Positions 19,401-27,767 of a stretch of 64,000 nt of DNA are shown piece after piece. Made by a program: the position numbers and the translations under genes. The first letter of the stretch is position 1. The number at the start of each line of letters is the position of its first letter. This DNA is from Phaeobacter bryozoorum (lineage in GTDB: Bacteria; Pseudomonadota; Alphaproteobacteria; Rhodobacterales; Rhodobacteraceae): the NCBI RefSeq assembly GCF_041893525.1, contig NZ_CP169068.1; one strand, 5' to 3'. The notes under the pieces are model-generated. The model was not told the DNA's origin. It did no database searches and saw only the letters and a list, made by a program, of their open reading frames with translations.

Positions 19401-20545
19401 GCACGCTTGAACTGACATTGACCGGTGCAGATGTACTGCGCCCGGACGGGATGGAGCGCGCTGGTGTGCTGGCGCTGGCAGCAGGTCGGATCCAGGCCGA
19501 GCGGGCGGGGCGGCAGATTGACCTGACCGGATATCGGATCCTTCCGGGGATCGTTGACTGTCACGGCGATGGGTTCGAACGTCACCTCGCGCCCCGGCGC
19601 GGTGCCATGAAACAGATGGTCGAAGGGGTGATCGCCGCAGAGGCAGAACTGGCGGCAAACGGCATCACAACCGGTGTTCTTGCCCAGTTCTACTCCTGGG
19701 AGGGGGGGCTGCGCGGTCCCGACTTTGCAGATCAGGTCTTTGAAGGGATCAAATCCGCAAAACCCCGTGTCGTTACCGATCTGATTCCGCAGCTGCGGTT
19801 TGAAATCCACCTGCTGGAGGCCTACGATGATCTGCCGGCACAGATCGCGGGGTGGCAGGTCCCCTATGTCGTCTTCAACGATCACCTACCTCATGACCGG
19901 CTTGCGCAAGGAAAAAAACCCCCCCGGTTGACCGGCCAGGCGCTCAAGGCAGGGCGTAATCCGGAGGTTCACTGGCAGATGTTGCAGCAGATGCATGCCC
20001 GCAGACCCGAAGTGCCCGCGGCGCTGGATCAGCTGGCCGCAAAGCTTCAGGCCGCAGGCGTCTGTTTGGGCAGCCATGATGACCATACAGCGGATGACCG
20101 CATCACCTGGCGCCACCGCGGCGCGCGGATCTCCGAGTTTCCCGAAACAATGGAGGCTGCAGAGGCCGCGACATCAGCGGGCGACCCTGTCATCCTCGGC
20201 TCACCCAATGTGGTGCGCGGAGGCTCACACAAGGGCAATGCCTCGGCGCTTGATCTGATCGCCATGGGGCTCTGCGATGCGCTCGCCTCCGACTATCACT
20301 ACCCCAGTCCGCGCCGGGCGGCTCTGATGCTTGAGAAAACCGGTGTTCTGGATTTTGCCTCAGCCTGGAGGCTGGTTTCAGCAGGCCCGGCGCGTATCCT
20401 CGGGCTGGAGGATCGCGGAGAGCTAAGGCCCGGACAACGCGCCGATCTCGTGATCCTTGACGCCCAGGGTGGTGTTGCAGCCACGCTCTCGGGCGGCAGG
20501 GTCAGCTATATGAACGGCGATGTGGCAGGCCGCTTTCTGGTCTGA
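19397..20545 (+). CDS. phnM: Alpha-D-ribose 1-methylphosphonate 5-triphosphate diphosphatase
   Basis: 382 residues of the amidohydrolase fold. PhnM hallmarks are PGIVDCHGDGFERHLAPRRG at the metal site, LGSHDDHTADDR, HIS/SPNVVRGGSHKGN and SDYHYPSPRRAAL. In the C-P lyase pathway PhnM removes pyrophosphate from ribose 1-methylphosphonate 5-triphosphate. The start at 19397 overlaps the preceding hydrolase (ATGA). None of the other C-P lyase genes (phnG-L, phnN) is in the window, so this copy is an orphan or a second copy, and its actual substrate is open. Confidence 0.9.
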   Translation: MSTLELTLTGADVLRPDGMERAGVLALAAGRIQAERAGRQIDLTGYRILPGIVDCHGDGFERHLAPRRGAMKQMVEGVIAAEAELAANGITTGVLAQFYSWEGGLRGPDFADQVFEGIKSAKPRVVTDLIPQLRFEIHLLEAYDDLPAQIAGWQVPYVVFNDHLPHDRLAQGKKPPRLTGQALKAGRNPEVHWQMLQQMHARRPEVPAALDQLAAKLQAAGVCLGSHDDHTADDRITWRHRGARISEFPETMEAAEAATSAGDPVILGSPNVVRGGSHKGNASALDLIAMGLCDALASDYHYPSPRRAALMLEKTGVLDFASAWRLVSAGPARILGLEDRGELRPGQRADLVILDAQGGVAATLSGGRVSYMNGDVAGRFLV

Positions 20546-20589
20546 CAGATCCGCCGCGTCGCCGGGAGGGGAGCGCCGCGCATCAGGCC

Positions 20590-20695
20590 GGATGGCCCTC
20601 TTTGCGGCGCGTAAAACCGGCGGGGCCGCTTTTACTGCCCTGCCGCCATCTTCTGGCTCAAAATATCCCGGGGTTTGGGGCAGAGCCCCAATTAG
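20590..20695. repeat. Intergenic repeat-like sequence before purK end
   Basis: Holds TCAAAATATCCCGGGG and the hairpin GGGGTTTGGGGCAGAGCCCC. On the minus strand it resembles the GGGA-TATTTT block seen after groEL, suggesting a family of dispersed intergenic repeats. No coding signal was seen. Confidence 0.35.
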
Positions 20696-21772
20696 TCAGG
20701 TCTGTGGCAGCTGCACCCGGTTCACATGGCCCATCTTGCGGCCCGGCTTGGCTTCGGTCTTGCCGTAGAGATGGATGGCGCAGCGGGTTTCCTGAGCCAG
20801 CTCAGGGATCCGGTCCACATCGGCACCGATCAGGTTCTCCATCACCACATCGCTGTGCCGCTGCCCATCGCCAAGGCTCCAGCCAACAATTGCGCGGATG
20901 TGTTGTTCAAACTGATCCACGGCGCAGCCATTCTGCGTCCAATGGCCGGAATTATGCACCCGGGGAGCGATTTCATTCACGATCAACCCCTGTGGCGTGA
21001 CAAAGAGTTCGACCCCGAGGACGCCCACATATTCCAGCGCGTTCAGGATCTTGCCTGCCATCAGGACCGCGTCCATACGCTGTCCGGCGCTGAGGCGCGC
21101 GGGCACTGTCGTTGTATGAAGAATGCCGTCGCGGTGAACATTCTCACCGGGATCAAAACAGGCGATCTCGCCGCTGACGCCGCGCGCGGCGATCACTGAA
21201 ATCTCATGGCTGAAGGTGACAAACCCTTCCAGGATCGAAGGGGCGCCTCCCATCTCGCTCAGCGCGGTGGCTGCGTCATCAGGCGCCTTGATCCGGGCCT
21301 GCCCCTTGCCGTCATAACCGAAGCGGCGGGTTTTCAGGATCGAAGGGGTGCCGATTGTTGCCAGCGCCGCGTCGAGGCTGGCCTGATCGGCAATATCGGC
21401 GAAAGCTGCGGTGCTCAGGCCGAGATCCTGCAGAAAGGTCTTTTCGGTCAACCGGTCCTGGCTGATCCGCAGGGCCTCACGGCCGGGGCGGATGGGTTTG
21501 TGCTGTTCCAGCAGGTCCAGCGCCGACGTCGGGATGTTCTCGAACTCATAGGTGATCACATCAACAGAGGCGGCAAAGCCTGCCAGCGCGTCCGCGTCCT
21601 CATAGCTCGCGGTTGTCACCTTATGGGCGACATCTGCGGCCGGGGGATTTGCACTCGGCTCGAAGATATGCGTGCGAAAGCCGAGACGGGAGGCGGCGAC
21701 CGACAACATGCGGCCCAGCTGGCCACCACCGAGAATGCCGATGGTGGCGCCTGTGTTCAAACGATCAGTCAT
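20696..21772 (-). CDS. purK: 5-(carboxyamino)imidazole ribonucleotide synthase
   Basis: 358 residues of the ATP-grasp family. GATIGILGGGQLGRMLSVAA at the start, DVITYEFENIP, KTRRFGYDGKGQ and NEIAPRVHNSGHWT are PurK signatures. The enzyme makes N5-CAIR from AIR, bicarbonate and ATP in purine synthesis; PurE then isomerises it. The start at 21772 (MTDRLNTGA) overlaps the end of purE by 8 bases, so the genes are coupled. A longer frame to 21835 lies inside purE and is not used. Confidence 0.96.
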   Translation of the reverse strand: MTDRLNTGATIGILGGGQLGRMLSVAASRLGFRTHIFEPSANPPAADVAHKVTTASYEDADALAGFAASVDVITYEFENIPTSALDLLEQHKPIRPGREALRISQDRLTEKTFLQDLGLSTAAFADIADQASLDAALATIGTPSILKTRRFGYDGKGQARIKAPDDAATALSEMGGAPSILEGFVTFSHEISVIAARGVSGEIACFDPGENVHRDGILHTTTVPARLSAGQRMDAVLMAGKILNALEYVGVLGVELFVTPQGLIVNEIAPRVHNSGHWTQNGCAVDQFEQHIRAIVGWSLGDGQRHSDVVMENLIGADVDRIPELAQETRCAIHLYGKTEAKPGRKMGHVNRVQLPQT

Positions 21773-22265
21773 CAACCGGTTCCTCTGGGATCGAAGCGGA
21801 AAGAGCCGCGCGCCAGTCGTCGAGACGCCGGGCAAGTTCGGGATCCTGCAAGGCCAGAATTCCGGCGGCCATCAATCCGGCATTTGCTGCACCGGCGGCG
21901 CCGATGGCCATGGTCGCAACCGGGAAGCCCTTGGGCATCTGCACGATGGAATAAAGCGAATCAACACCGGAGAGGGCGCGGGTCTGAACCGGCACACCAA
22001 CCACCGGAACGCGGGTTTTCGACGCGACCATACCGGGGAGGTGGGCGGCCCCGCCGGCGCCTGCGATGATCACCTGCAGACCACGTTCGGCGGCAGATTT
22101 GCCATAGCTCCACAGCCGGTCCGGGGTGCGATGGGCCGAGACGATCTTGGCCTCATAAGGCACGCCCAGTTCGTCGAGGAGGGTGGCGGCTTCTTTCATG
22201 GTTGGCCAGTCGGACTGACTGCCCATGATGATGCCCACTTTGATGTCGGCGGTATGCTCTGGCAT
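21765..22265 (-). CDS. purE: N5-carboxyaminoimidazole ribonucleotide mutase
   Basis: 166 residues, the class I PurE length. VGIIMGSQSDWPTMKEA, the SAHRTPDRL loop, IAGAGGAAHLPGM and PVVGVPVQT are all present and form the CAIR-binding site. It converts N5-CAIR to 4-carboxyaminoimidazole ribonucleotide. The ATG at 22265 is taken as start, with in-frame ATG at 22283 also possible. It is the first gene of purE-purK; a DUF465 gene ends the region upstream on the same strand. Confidence 0.96.
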   Translation of the reverse strand: MPEHTADIKVGIIMGSQSDWPTMKEAATLLDELGVPYEAKIVSAHRTPDRLWSYGKSAAERGLQVIIAGAGGAAHLPGMVASKTRVPVVGVPVQTRALSGVDSLYSIVQMPKGFPVATMAIGAAGAANAGLMAAGILALQDPELARRLDDWRAALSASIPEEPVDD

Positions 22266-22392
22266 AGGCTCGGATCCTGTCATGCCGCGGGCCTGCGAAC
22301 CCGCTGGGTTGGAGGAAGCGCGCACTATAGAGAACCCTGTGCATCGCGCAATGCGGCATTGGAGCTGTCGGGCGCGTTGGCTGGATGGGGGA

Positions 22393-22617
22393 TCAGGCGA
22401 TGATATCCGGTGTCAGCCGGTCTTCGATCAAGGCAATCTTGTCTTTCAGGATCAGCTTCTGCTTCTTCAATCGCTGAATGGTCAGCTGATCGCTGGTCCC
22501 GCGCTCCTGCAGGGCCACGATTGCTTCGTCCAGATCGCGGTGTTGCCTGCGAAAGACCTCCAGCTCCACCTGTAAAACATCATCGGTTTTCATGGAGATA
22601 TCGGTTGGTGCGTTCAT
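22393..22617 (-). CDS. YdcH/DUF465 family small protein
   Basis: 74 residues, almost entirely helical and charged: VELEVFRRQHRDLDEAIVAL and IQRLKKQKLILKDKIALIED read as a two-helix coiled-coil hairpin, the DUF465 form. These small proteins are widespread in proteobacteria, and no role is established. The start at 22617 is the first ATG; a TTG two codons earlier is possible. It stands on the minus strand upstream of purEK and divergent from hsp20. Confidence 0.88.
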   Translation of the reverse strand: MNAPTDISMKTDDVLQVELEVFRRQHRDLDEAIVALQERGTSDQLTIQRLKKQKLILKDKIALIEDRLTPDIIA

Positions 22618-22795
22618 TGGCAACTCGTCGGCTGGCGGGTTAATCTTTGGCGAATATTACGCTTTTAGAGGCTTTTGCGCCAGCGCCGCGGTGCCTTGGG
22701 CTTGTGAAAACAGATAAAACATCCATATTCTTAGGGAAGCGGTCGCCATAATGGGGCCGTCGCCATACGTCGCTTTAGAATCAAGGACGAAACCC

Positions 22796-23209
22796 GTGTC
22801 TAAACTCACACTTGGCTCGTATCCGCATATGTTGGGATTTGAGCAGCTGGAACGCCTCTTGGAACGCTCGGCCAAATCCGGGAACGAGGGCTACCCTCCC
22901 TATAATATCGAACAAACCTCAGATCATTCCTATCGCATCACGCTGGCGGTGGCCGGCTTCGGCGAGGCGGATCTGGCGATCACTGTCGAGGACCGTCAAC
23001 TGGTCATCCGGGGACGCCAGAGCGATGACAGCGATGGCCGGGTGTTTTTGCACCGGGGCATTGCCGCGCGGCAGTTTCAGCGCATGTTTGTGCTGGCGGA
23101 TGGGGTCGAGGTGGGGGAGGCCATTATGGAAAATGGCCTCTTGCATGTCGACCTGACCCGATCGCGGCCCGAAACCGTGGTTCAGACGATCAATATCAAG
23201 AAGGGGTAA
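22796..23209 (+). CDS. Small heat-shock protein (Hsp20/alpha-crystallin family)
   Basis: 137 residues. After an N-terminal arm (LGFEQLERLLERSAKSGNE) the alpha-crystallin domain runs YPPYNIEQTSDHSYRITLAV-AGF, DLAITVEDRQLVIRG, and the later FLHRGIAARQFQRMFVL; it ends in the I-x-I-type INIKKG. It holds unfolding proteins to prevent aggregation. The start is the GTG at 22796, which has AAGGA at proper spacing; an ATG at 22751 has no such site. The DUF1150 gene begins 5 bases after its stop, so they form one operon. Confidence 0.92.
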   Translation: MSKLTLGSYPHMLGFEQLERLLERSAKSGNEGYPPYNIEQTSDHSYRITLAVAGFGEADLAITVEDRQLVIRGRQSDDSDGRVFLHRGIAARQFQRMFVLADGVEVGEAIMENGLLHVDLTRSRPETVVQTINIKKG

Positions 23210-23214
23210 GACAG

Positions 23215-23439
23215 ATGCATACAGCCTATCAGTTCAACGATGCCGACAGCCGCATTGTCTATGTCAAGGCGGTTGATGTCGCGGATCTCCCTGCGGAGGT
23301 TCAGGCCGGTGCCGCCGGGCGCAGCCACCTCTATGCGGTGCATGATGCCGCTGGTGAACAGCTGGCCCTGGTCAGCGACCGGAAAATGGCCTTTGTTCTG
23401 GCGCGGCAGCATGATTATGCGCCGGTGCCGGTGCACTAA
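23215..23439 (+). CDS. DUF1150 family protein
   Basis: 74 residues, matching the short alphaproteobacterial DUF1150 family: a first strand IVYVKAVDVADLP, then LYAVHDAAGEQLALVSDRKM and AFVLARQHDYAPVPVH at the end. Function is unknown. It follows the Hsp20 gene by 5 bases and precedes a terminator, so it is co-expressed with the chaperone and may be linked to heat stress (inference from position). Confidence 0.85.
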   Translation: MHTAYQFNDADSRIVYVKAVDVADLPAEVQAGAAGRSHLYAVHDAAGEQLALVSDRKMAFVLARQHDYAPVPVH

Positions 23440-23493
23440 TAGATATTGCCGCACGGCGTGAGCAACGCCCGCGCAGGTGATTGCAAGCGGATC

Positions 23494-23520
23494 GGGCGCC
23501 ATATCCATGGCGCCCTTTTT
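23494..23520 (+). terminator. Rho-independent terminator of the hsp20-DUF1150 operon
   Basis: 9-bp perfect stem GGGCGCCAT/ATGGCGCCC with a four-base loop and a TTTTT tail. Confidence 0.85.
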
Positions 23521-23686
23521 GTTGGGTGGGTGACAGCTGCGGCGGGGCTCTCAGGCTGTCCGGCAGGCGCTGCGCGCAGGTGCAATCAAAGGGGCAGGCG
23601 GCAACTCCGGGCCCAAATCCGCTTGCGATGCCGCGTGCGGCGTGATCTTGCTGACGCAGGACCGTGATCACGCCGGGGAGGGTACA

Positions 23687-24568
23687 TTGCGATACGATTT
23701 TGACTGGGTAGATGCCTTTTCGGGCCGGGCCTTTGGTGGCAACGGCTGCGCAGTGGTCCATGGCGGCGCCGGGCTGAGCGATGAGATCTGCATGGCCTAT
23801 GTGCGCGAGACCTCGCTGGTGGAATGCACCTTCACCGGCCCGTCACAGGTTGCCGATGTGCGGGTGCGCTATTTCCTCGCCAGCCGCGAGATCCCTTTTG
23901 CAGGCCATCCGACCATTGCCACCGTGGCAGCCTTGCGCGACCGTGGCCTGATGGAGGGCGATGTGATCACGCTGGAGACCGGAGCCGGTCTGGTGCGGGT
24001 GAGCATGGCGGATGATCTCATTGAAATGACCCAGATCGCGCCAGAATTCGGCGCATTTGCCGATCCGCAGCTGGTCGCGGCGGCGGTTTCGCTGCCGGTG
24101 GAGGCGATTGTTGGCCGACCGCAGCGGGTGTCGACCGGATTGCCGTTCTGTATCACGGTGTTGCGGGACCGTGCCGCGCTTGAGGCCGCGACGCTGGATG
24201 TGCCGGCGCTGGCCCGGCTGGGGGCGGCAATGGGTGCCGACGGTATCGACATGATGGAACCGTTTCTGGTGACCTTGAGCGGTGCCACCGCCGAGGGGGA
24301 CACATTCTCGCGGCTGCTGATGGCCCCGCCGAGCCCGCCGGAGGATCCATTTACAGGCTCGGCGACCGGCGCCATGGCCGCCTATCTGTGGCACCACGGT
24401 CTGATGGAGCGCGACCGTTTCATTGCCGAGCAGGGACATGGTCTTGGCCGTCCCGGTCAGGCTGTGGTGACGCGGGTTGGCCCGGCGGATGCGATTGAGG
24501 GCGTGCGGGTGGCGGGCCGGGGCTATGTTCTGATGCGCGGCACCGTAGATCTGCCAGACCTCGGCTGA
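23687..24568 (+). CDS. PhzF family isomerase-like protein
   Basis: 293 residues with the two-lobed PhzF fold: FDWVDAFSGRAFGGNGCAVV carries the family's N-terminal G-N-x-x-A/V motif, REIPFAGHPTIATVAAL is the GHPT motif of the active site, and EDPFTGSATGAMAAYL is the second-lobe DP-x-TGSA motif. Members isomerise or epimerise small acids; only the phenazine enzyme itself is well defined, and no phenazine genes are nearby. The start chosen is the TTG at 23687, just after GGAGGGT; an ATC/ATG further upstream at 23642 lacks homology-like sequence. Confidence 0.86.
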   Translation: MRYDFDWVDAFSGRAFGGNGCAVVHGGAGLSDEICMAYVRETSLVECTFTGPSQVADVRVRYFLASREIPFAGHPTIATVAALRDRGLMEGDVITLETGAGLVRVSMADDLIEMTQIAPEFGAFADPQLVAAAVSLPVEAIVGRPQRVSTGLPFCITVLRDRAALEAATLDVPALARLGAAMGADGIDMMEPFLVTLSGATAEGDTFSRLLMAPPSPPEDPFTGSATGAMAAYLWHHGLMERDRFIAEQGHGLGRPGQAVVTRVGPADAIEGVRVAGRGYVLMRGTVDLPDLG

Positions 24569-24581
24569 CAGAGGGCGGACT

Positions 24582-25445
24582 GTGACGCGCGAGCCTGCCA
24601 TTGCGGTGGTGCCCTATGGGGCAAAGCTGAACCGGGCCTTTGCCAATCGCGAGCTTGCAAGCCTGCACTGGCCGTTCGGTTGCCCCGGCGATCTGATCGG
24701 CGGGCGGGTCTCGGATCTTGCAGCGCAAGACCATCTGATTGTCTGGGCAAAAACCGGAATGCACCTGCCGGGGCGCTGGCCCTGTCGGGCGGGGATCTCC
24801 ATGATGGTGATGGAGCCCAAAATCATGTCGTCGTTGCACCACCGGCTGCTGCCCTGGACCTGGCGGCGGTTCTTTCGGGTGTTCAGCTATAATGAGGACT
24901 TGCTGGCGGGCATTGGCAACGGGCTTTTCCTGCCCTTCGGCACCACATGGGTGCCTGAGTGGCAGGAGCTGGCGATAGAGAAACGTGCCGATCTTTCGAT
25001 CATCGCCTCAGCCAAGCGGGACCATCCGGGCCACAAGCTGCGCCATGACGTGGTCGAACATCTGAGGTGCAGCACGCCCGAGGTGGCCATCCTCGGGCGG
25101 GGATACCAGCCGTTTGAGACAAAATCCGACGGGCTGGCGCCCTACCGCTATAGTGTGGTGATCGAGAATGTCCGCGAACGGAATTATTTCTCAGAGAAGC
25201 TCATCGACGCGATCCTCTGCGAAACGGTGCCGATCTATTGGGGCTGCCCGAATATCAGCGATTTCTTCGATCCTGCCGGAATGATTATCTGCTCTACCGG
25301 CGAAGAGATACGCGCGGCCATCGCGATGATATCGCAGGATGATTACACGGCGCGGCTGCCGACGCTCAGGGCGCTTAAGCCGGAGGCTGCGCGATATGGC
25401 AGTATCGAGCGTCGCGCGGCGGAGGCGCTTCGGGCCAGCCTTTAA
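24582..25445 (+). CDS. Glycosyltransferase family 10 (fucosyltransferase-like)
   Basis: 287 residues. The C-terminal GT10 donor-binding signature is clear: YSVVIENVRERNYFSEKLID followed by ILCETVPIYWGCPNISDFFD, corresponding to the alpha-1,3-fucosyltransferase motif (E-N-x...Y-x-T/S-E-K...VPIYWG). The N-terminal half is less conserved and probably binds acceptor. It likely adds a sugar to a surface glycan. Start is a GTG 13 bases after the PhzF gene. A terminator shared with the convergent sulfate-activation gene follows. No other surface polysaccharide gene is adjacent. Confidence 0.85.
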   Translation: MTREPAIAVVPYGAKLNRAFANRELASLHWPFGCPGDLIGGRVSDLAAQDHLIVWAKTGMHLPGRWPCRAGISMMVMEPKIMSSLHHRLLPWTWRRFFRVFSYNEDLLAGIGNGLFLPFGTTWVPEWQELAIEKRADLSIIASAKRDHPGHKLRHDVVEHLRCSTPEVAILGRGYQPFETKSDGLAPYRYSVVIENVRERNYFSEKLIDAILCETVPIYWGCPNISDFFDPAGMIICSTGEEIRAAIAMISQDDYTARLPTLRALKPEAARYGSIERRAAEALRASL

Positions 25446-25463
25446 CCCCATGTGAGTCGAAAA

Positions 25464-25487
25464 AAGGCCGCCCGATCGGGCGGCCTT
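25464..25487 (-). terminator. Bidirectional terminator between the GT10 and sulfate-activation genes
   Basis: A perfect 12-bp inverted repeat with no loop bases to spare (AAGGCCGCCCGA followed by its complement). On the minus strand it is followed by TTTTTTCGAC, a strong T tract for the convergent sat gene; the plus side has only TTCTG. Confidence 0.85.
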
Positions 25488-25507
25488 CTGTCAGTCTTGC
25501 GGGTGGA

Positions 25508-27583
25508 TCAGCCTGCGATCAGCCCCATGTTCTCCAGCTTCAGCAGAACCTGATGAGCGCAGTTGTCGACGTCGACATTCTCGGTCTCGACACGCAGCTC
25601 CGGATCAACGGGGACATCATAGGGATCGGAAATCCCTGTGAATTCCTTGATCTTTCCTTCGCGAGCCAACTTGTAGAGACCCTTGCGGTCGCGGCGCTCG
25701 CATTCCTCGATCGAGGTCGCGACATGCACCTCCAGGAAAGCACCGAACTGCTCCACATCCTCACGCACGGCGCGGCGGGTAGTGGCATAAGGCGCGATCG
25801 GCGCGCAGATGGCGATGCCGCCGTTCTTGGTGATCTCGGAGGCCACATAGCCGATGCGGCGGATGTTGAGGTCGCGGTGCTCTTTCGAGAAGCCCAGTTC
25901 GGAGCTGAGGTTTTTCCGCACGATGTCGCCATCGAGCAGCGTCACCGGACGGCCGCCCATTTCCATCAGCTTGACCATCAGAGCATTTGCAATGGTGGAT
26001 TTGCCGGAGCCGGAGAACCCGGTGAAGAACACGGTGAAGCCCTGCTTGGAACGTGGCGGCTTGGTCTTGCGCAGCTCGTTCACAACCTCGGGGAAGGAGA
26101 ACCACTCGGGGATCTCCAGGCCTTCTTGCAGGCGGCGGCGCAGTTCGGTGCCGGAGATGTTCAGGATGGTGACATTGTCACGATCTTCAATCTCGTCGTT
26201 GGGTTCGTATTGGGCGCGTTCCTGCACATAGACCATGTGTTTGAAGTCGACCATTTCGATGCCGATTTCTTCCTGATGCTCGCGGAACAGATCCTGCGCA
26301 TCATAAGGGCCGTAGAAATCTTCACCGGCGGAGTTCTTGCCGGGGCCTGCGTGATCGCGACCAACGATGAAATGGGTGCAGCCGTGGTTTTTGCGGATCA
26401 GCCCGTGCCAGACCGCCTCGCGGGGGCCGGCCATACGCATTGCCAGGTTCAAGAGCGACATGGATGTGGTGGCCGCCGGATACTTGTCCAGAACCGCCTC
26501 GTAGCAGCGGACGCGGGTGAAATGATCGACGTCGCCCGGTTTTGTCATGCCGACAACCGGGTGGATCAGCAGGTTGGCCTGGGCCTCGCGCGCGGCGCGG
26601 AAGGTCAGTTCCTGATGTGCCCGATGCAGCGGGTTGCGGGTCTGGAAGGCCACGATGCGGCGCCAGCCCAGTTTGCGGAAATAGGCGCGCAGCTCGTTCG
26701 GAGTGTCGCGACGTCCGCGGAAATCATAGTGGACGGGCTGCTGGATGCCGGTCACCGGGCCGCCCAGATAGATCTTGCCTGCGGTGTTATGCAGGTAGTT
26801 GACCGCCGGATGGGCGTCATCATCGGCGCCGAACACCTTTTCGGCTTCGCGCGATTTGTTCGGCTCCCAGCGATCGGTCACGGTCATGGTGCCAAGGATG
26901 ACACCTTCCTGATCGCGCAGGGCGATGTCTTCGCCGATTTCCAGCGATGCGGCAAAATCCTCGGACACATCCAGCGTGATCGGCATCGGCCAGAGGGTGC
27001 CGTCCGCAAGGCGCATGTTTTCGACAACGCCGTTGTAGTCTGCTTCGCTCAGAAACCCTTTCAGCGGGTTGAAGCCGCCGTTCATCAGCAGCTCCAGATC
27101 GCAGATCTGGCGCGGGCTCAGGTCATGGCTCTTCAGCTCTGCGGCTTCGACCTTCAGCTTTTGGGCGGAGTCATAGGAGACATAAAGCTCCGGGATGGGG
27201 GCAAGATTATTCTGCATCAACTTGGTCCTGTACTTGAAGGGGACGAGGCCACTGGTGGTCCCAGTGAGTTCAGCGTGAAGCGCGTCGTATTCGGCGAACT
27301 TGCGGGCGAGAAACTGATCGGTGAGCCGAATTTTTTCGGCAGCACCTCGGGTGGTAAGCGCATAGGCGAAGCGTTGACGTTTGTCGGGACCTGCGCGATG
27401 GCTGACCTTGACAAGACCGGCTTCTGCGGCTGCGCGTAGATGTGCATTGAGCCGCCCAAGTGATATCCCTACAGCCGTCGCCGTGGCCCGCTGCGAGGCG
27501 TCTGGCGCCTTGTCGAGCTGGCTGAGGATACGAAAGAGCAGGTCTTCGTCCTCATGGCTGAGTGGTGTGGATCGGGATGGCAT
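25508..27583 (-). CDS. ATP sulfurylase-APS kinase with N-terminal MarR/EPS-type winged helix
   Basis: One 691-residue frame with three parts. Residues 11-102 form a winged helix of the MarR 'EPS-associated' kind (ISLGRLNAHLRAAAEAGLVK, then RFLARKFAEYDAL-like QFLARKFAEYDAL). Residues ~123-505 are ATP sulfurylase, with QTRNPLHRAH at 314-323 and VGRDHAGPG at 407-415. Residues ~512-691 are APS kinase, with the P-loop GFSGSGKST at 522-530. Together the last two make APS and then PAPS from sulfate. An internal ATG at 27217 (residue 123) has AGGAC eight bases upstream and would give the standard 569-residue enzyme, so two products are possible. The fusion is discussed as a finding. Confidence 0.9.
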   Translation of the reverse strand: MPSRSTPLSHEDEDLLFRILSQLDKAPDASQRATATAVGISLGRLNAHLRAAAEAGLVKVSHRAGPDKRQRFAYALTTRGAAEKIRLTDQFLARKFAEYDALHAELTGTTSGLVPFKYRTKLMQNNLAPIPELYVSYDSAQKLKVEAAELKSHDLSPRQICDLELLMNGGFNPLKGFLSEADYNGVVENMRLADGTLWPMPITLDVSEDFAASLEIGEDIALRDQEGVILGTMTVTDRWEPNKSREAEKVFGADDDAHPAVNYLHNTAGKIYLGGPVTGIQQPVHYDFRGRRDTPNELRAYFRKLGWRRIVAFQTRNPLHRAHQELTFRAAREAQANLLIHPVVGMTKPGDVDHFTRVRCYEAVLDKYPAATTSMSLLNLAMRMAGPREAVWHGLIRKNHGCTHFIVGRDHAGPGKNSAGEDFYGPYDAQDLFREHQEEIGIEMVDFKHMVYVQERAQYEPNDEIEDRDNVTILNISGTELRRRLQEGLEIPEWFSFPEVVNELRKTKPPRSKQGFTVFFTGFSGSGKSTIANALMVKLMEMGGRPVTLLDGDIVRKNLSSELGFSKEHRDLNIRRIGYVASEITKNGGIAICAPIAPYATTRRAVREDVEQFGAFLEVHVATSIEECERRDRKGLYKLAREGKIKEFTGISDPYDVPVDPELRVETENVDVDNCAHQVLLKLENMGLIAG

Positions 27584-27666
27584 CGGGTCGACTCAAAGTG
27601 TGTTCACGGGTGAACGCATGTCATGCTTTGCAGTCGCAGCAAAGTCAAAACCCTTTTGAGTTTCGT

Positions 27667-27714
27667 GAAAAGGACCGCCGTTCCCCTATTGCAACGCAAG
27701 CGGAACGGGCGGTC
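27667..27714 (-). terminator. Terminator of trxB-rraB
   Basis: On the minus strand ACCGCCCGTTCC pairs with GGAACGGCGGT (one bulged C) across a ~16-base loop, followed by CCTTTTCAC. It lies about 55 bases after the rraB stop. Confidence 0.6.
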
Positions 27715-27767
27715 TGTTGTCTCCGGCGGGCCGGGACAGGGGTCTGGCAGTCGGGGCCGCCTTGGGC

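Noticed and set aside
25553..27439. 628-codon plus-strand frame opposite Sat-CysC
   Set aside because: Antisense shadow of the sulfate-activation gene; no domain recognisable.
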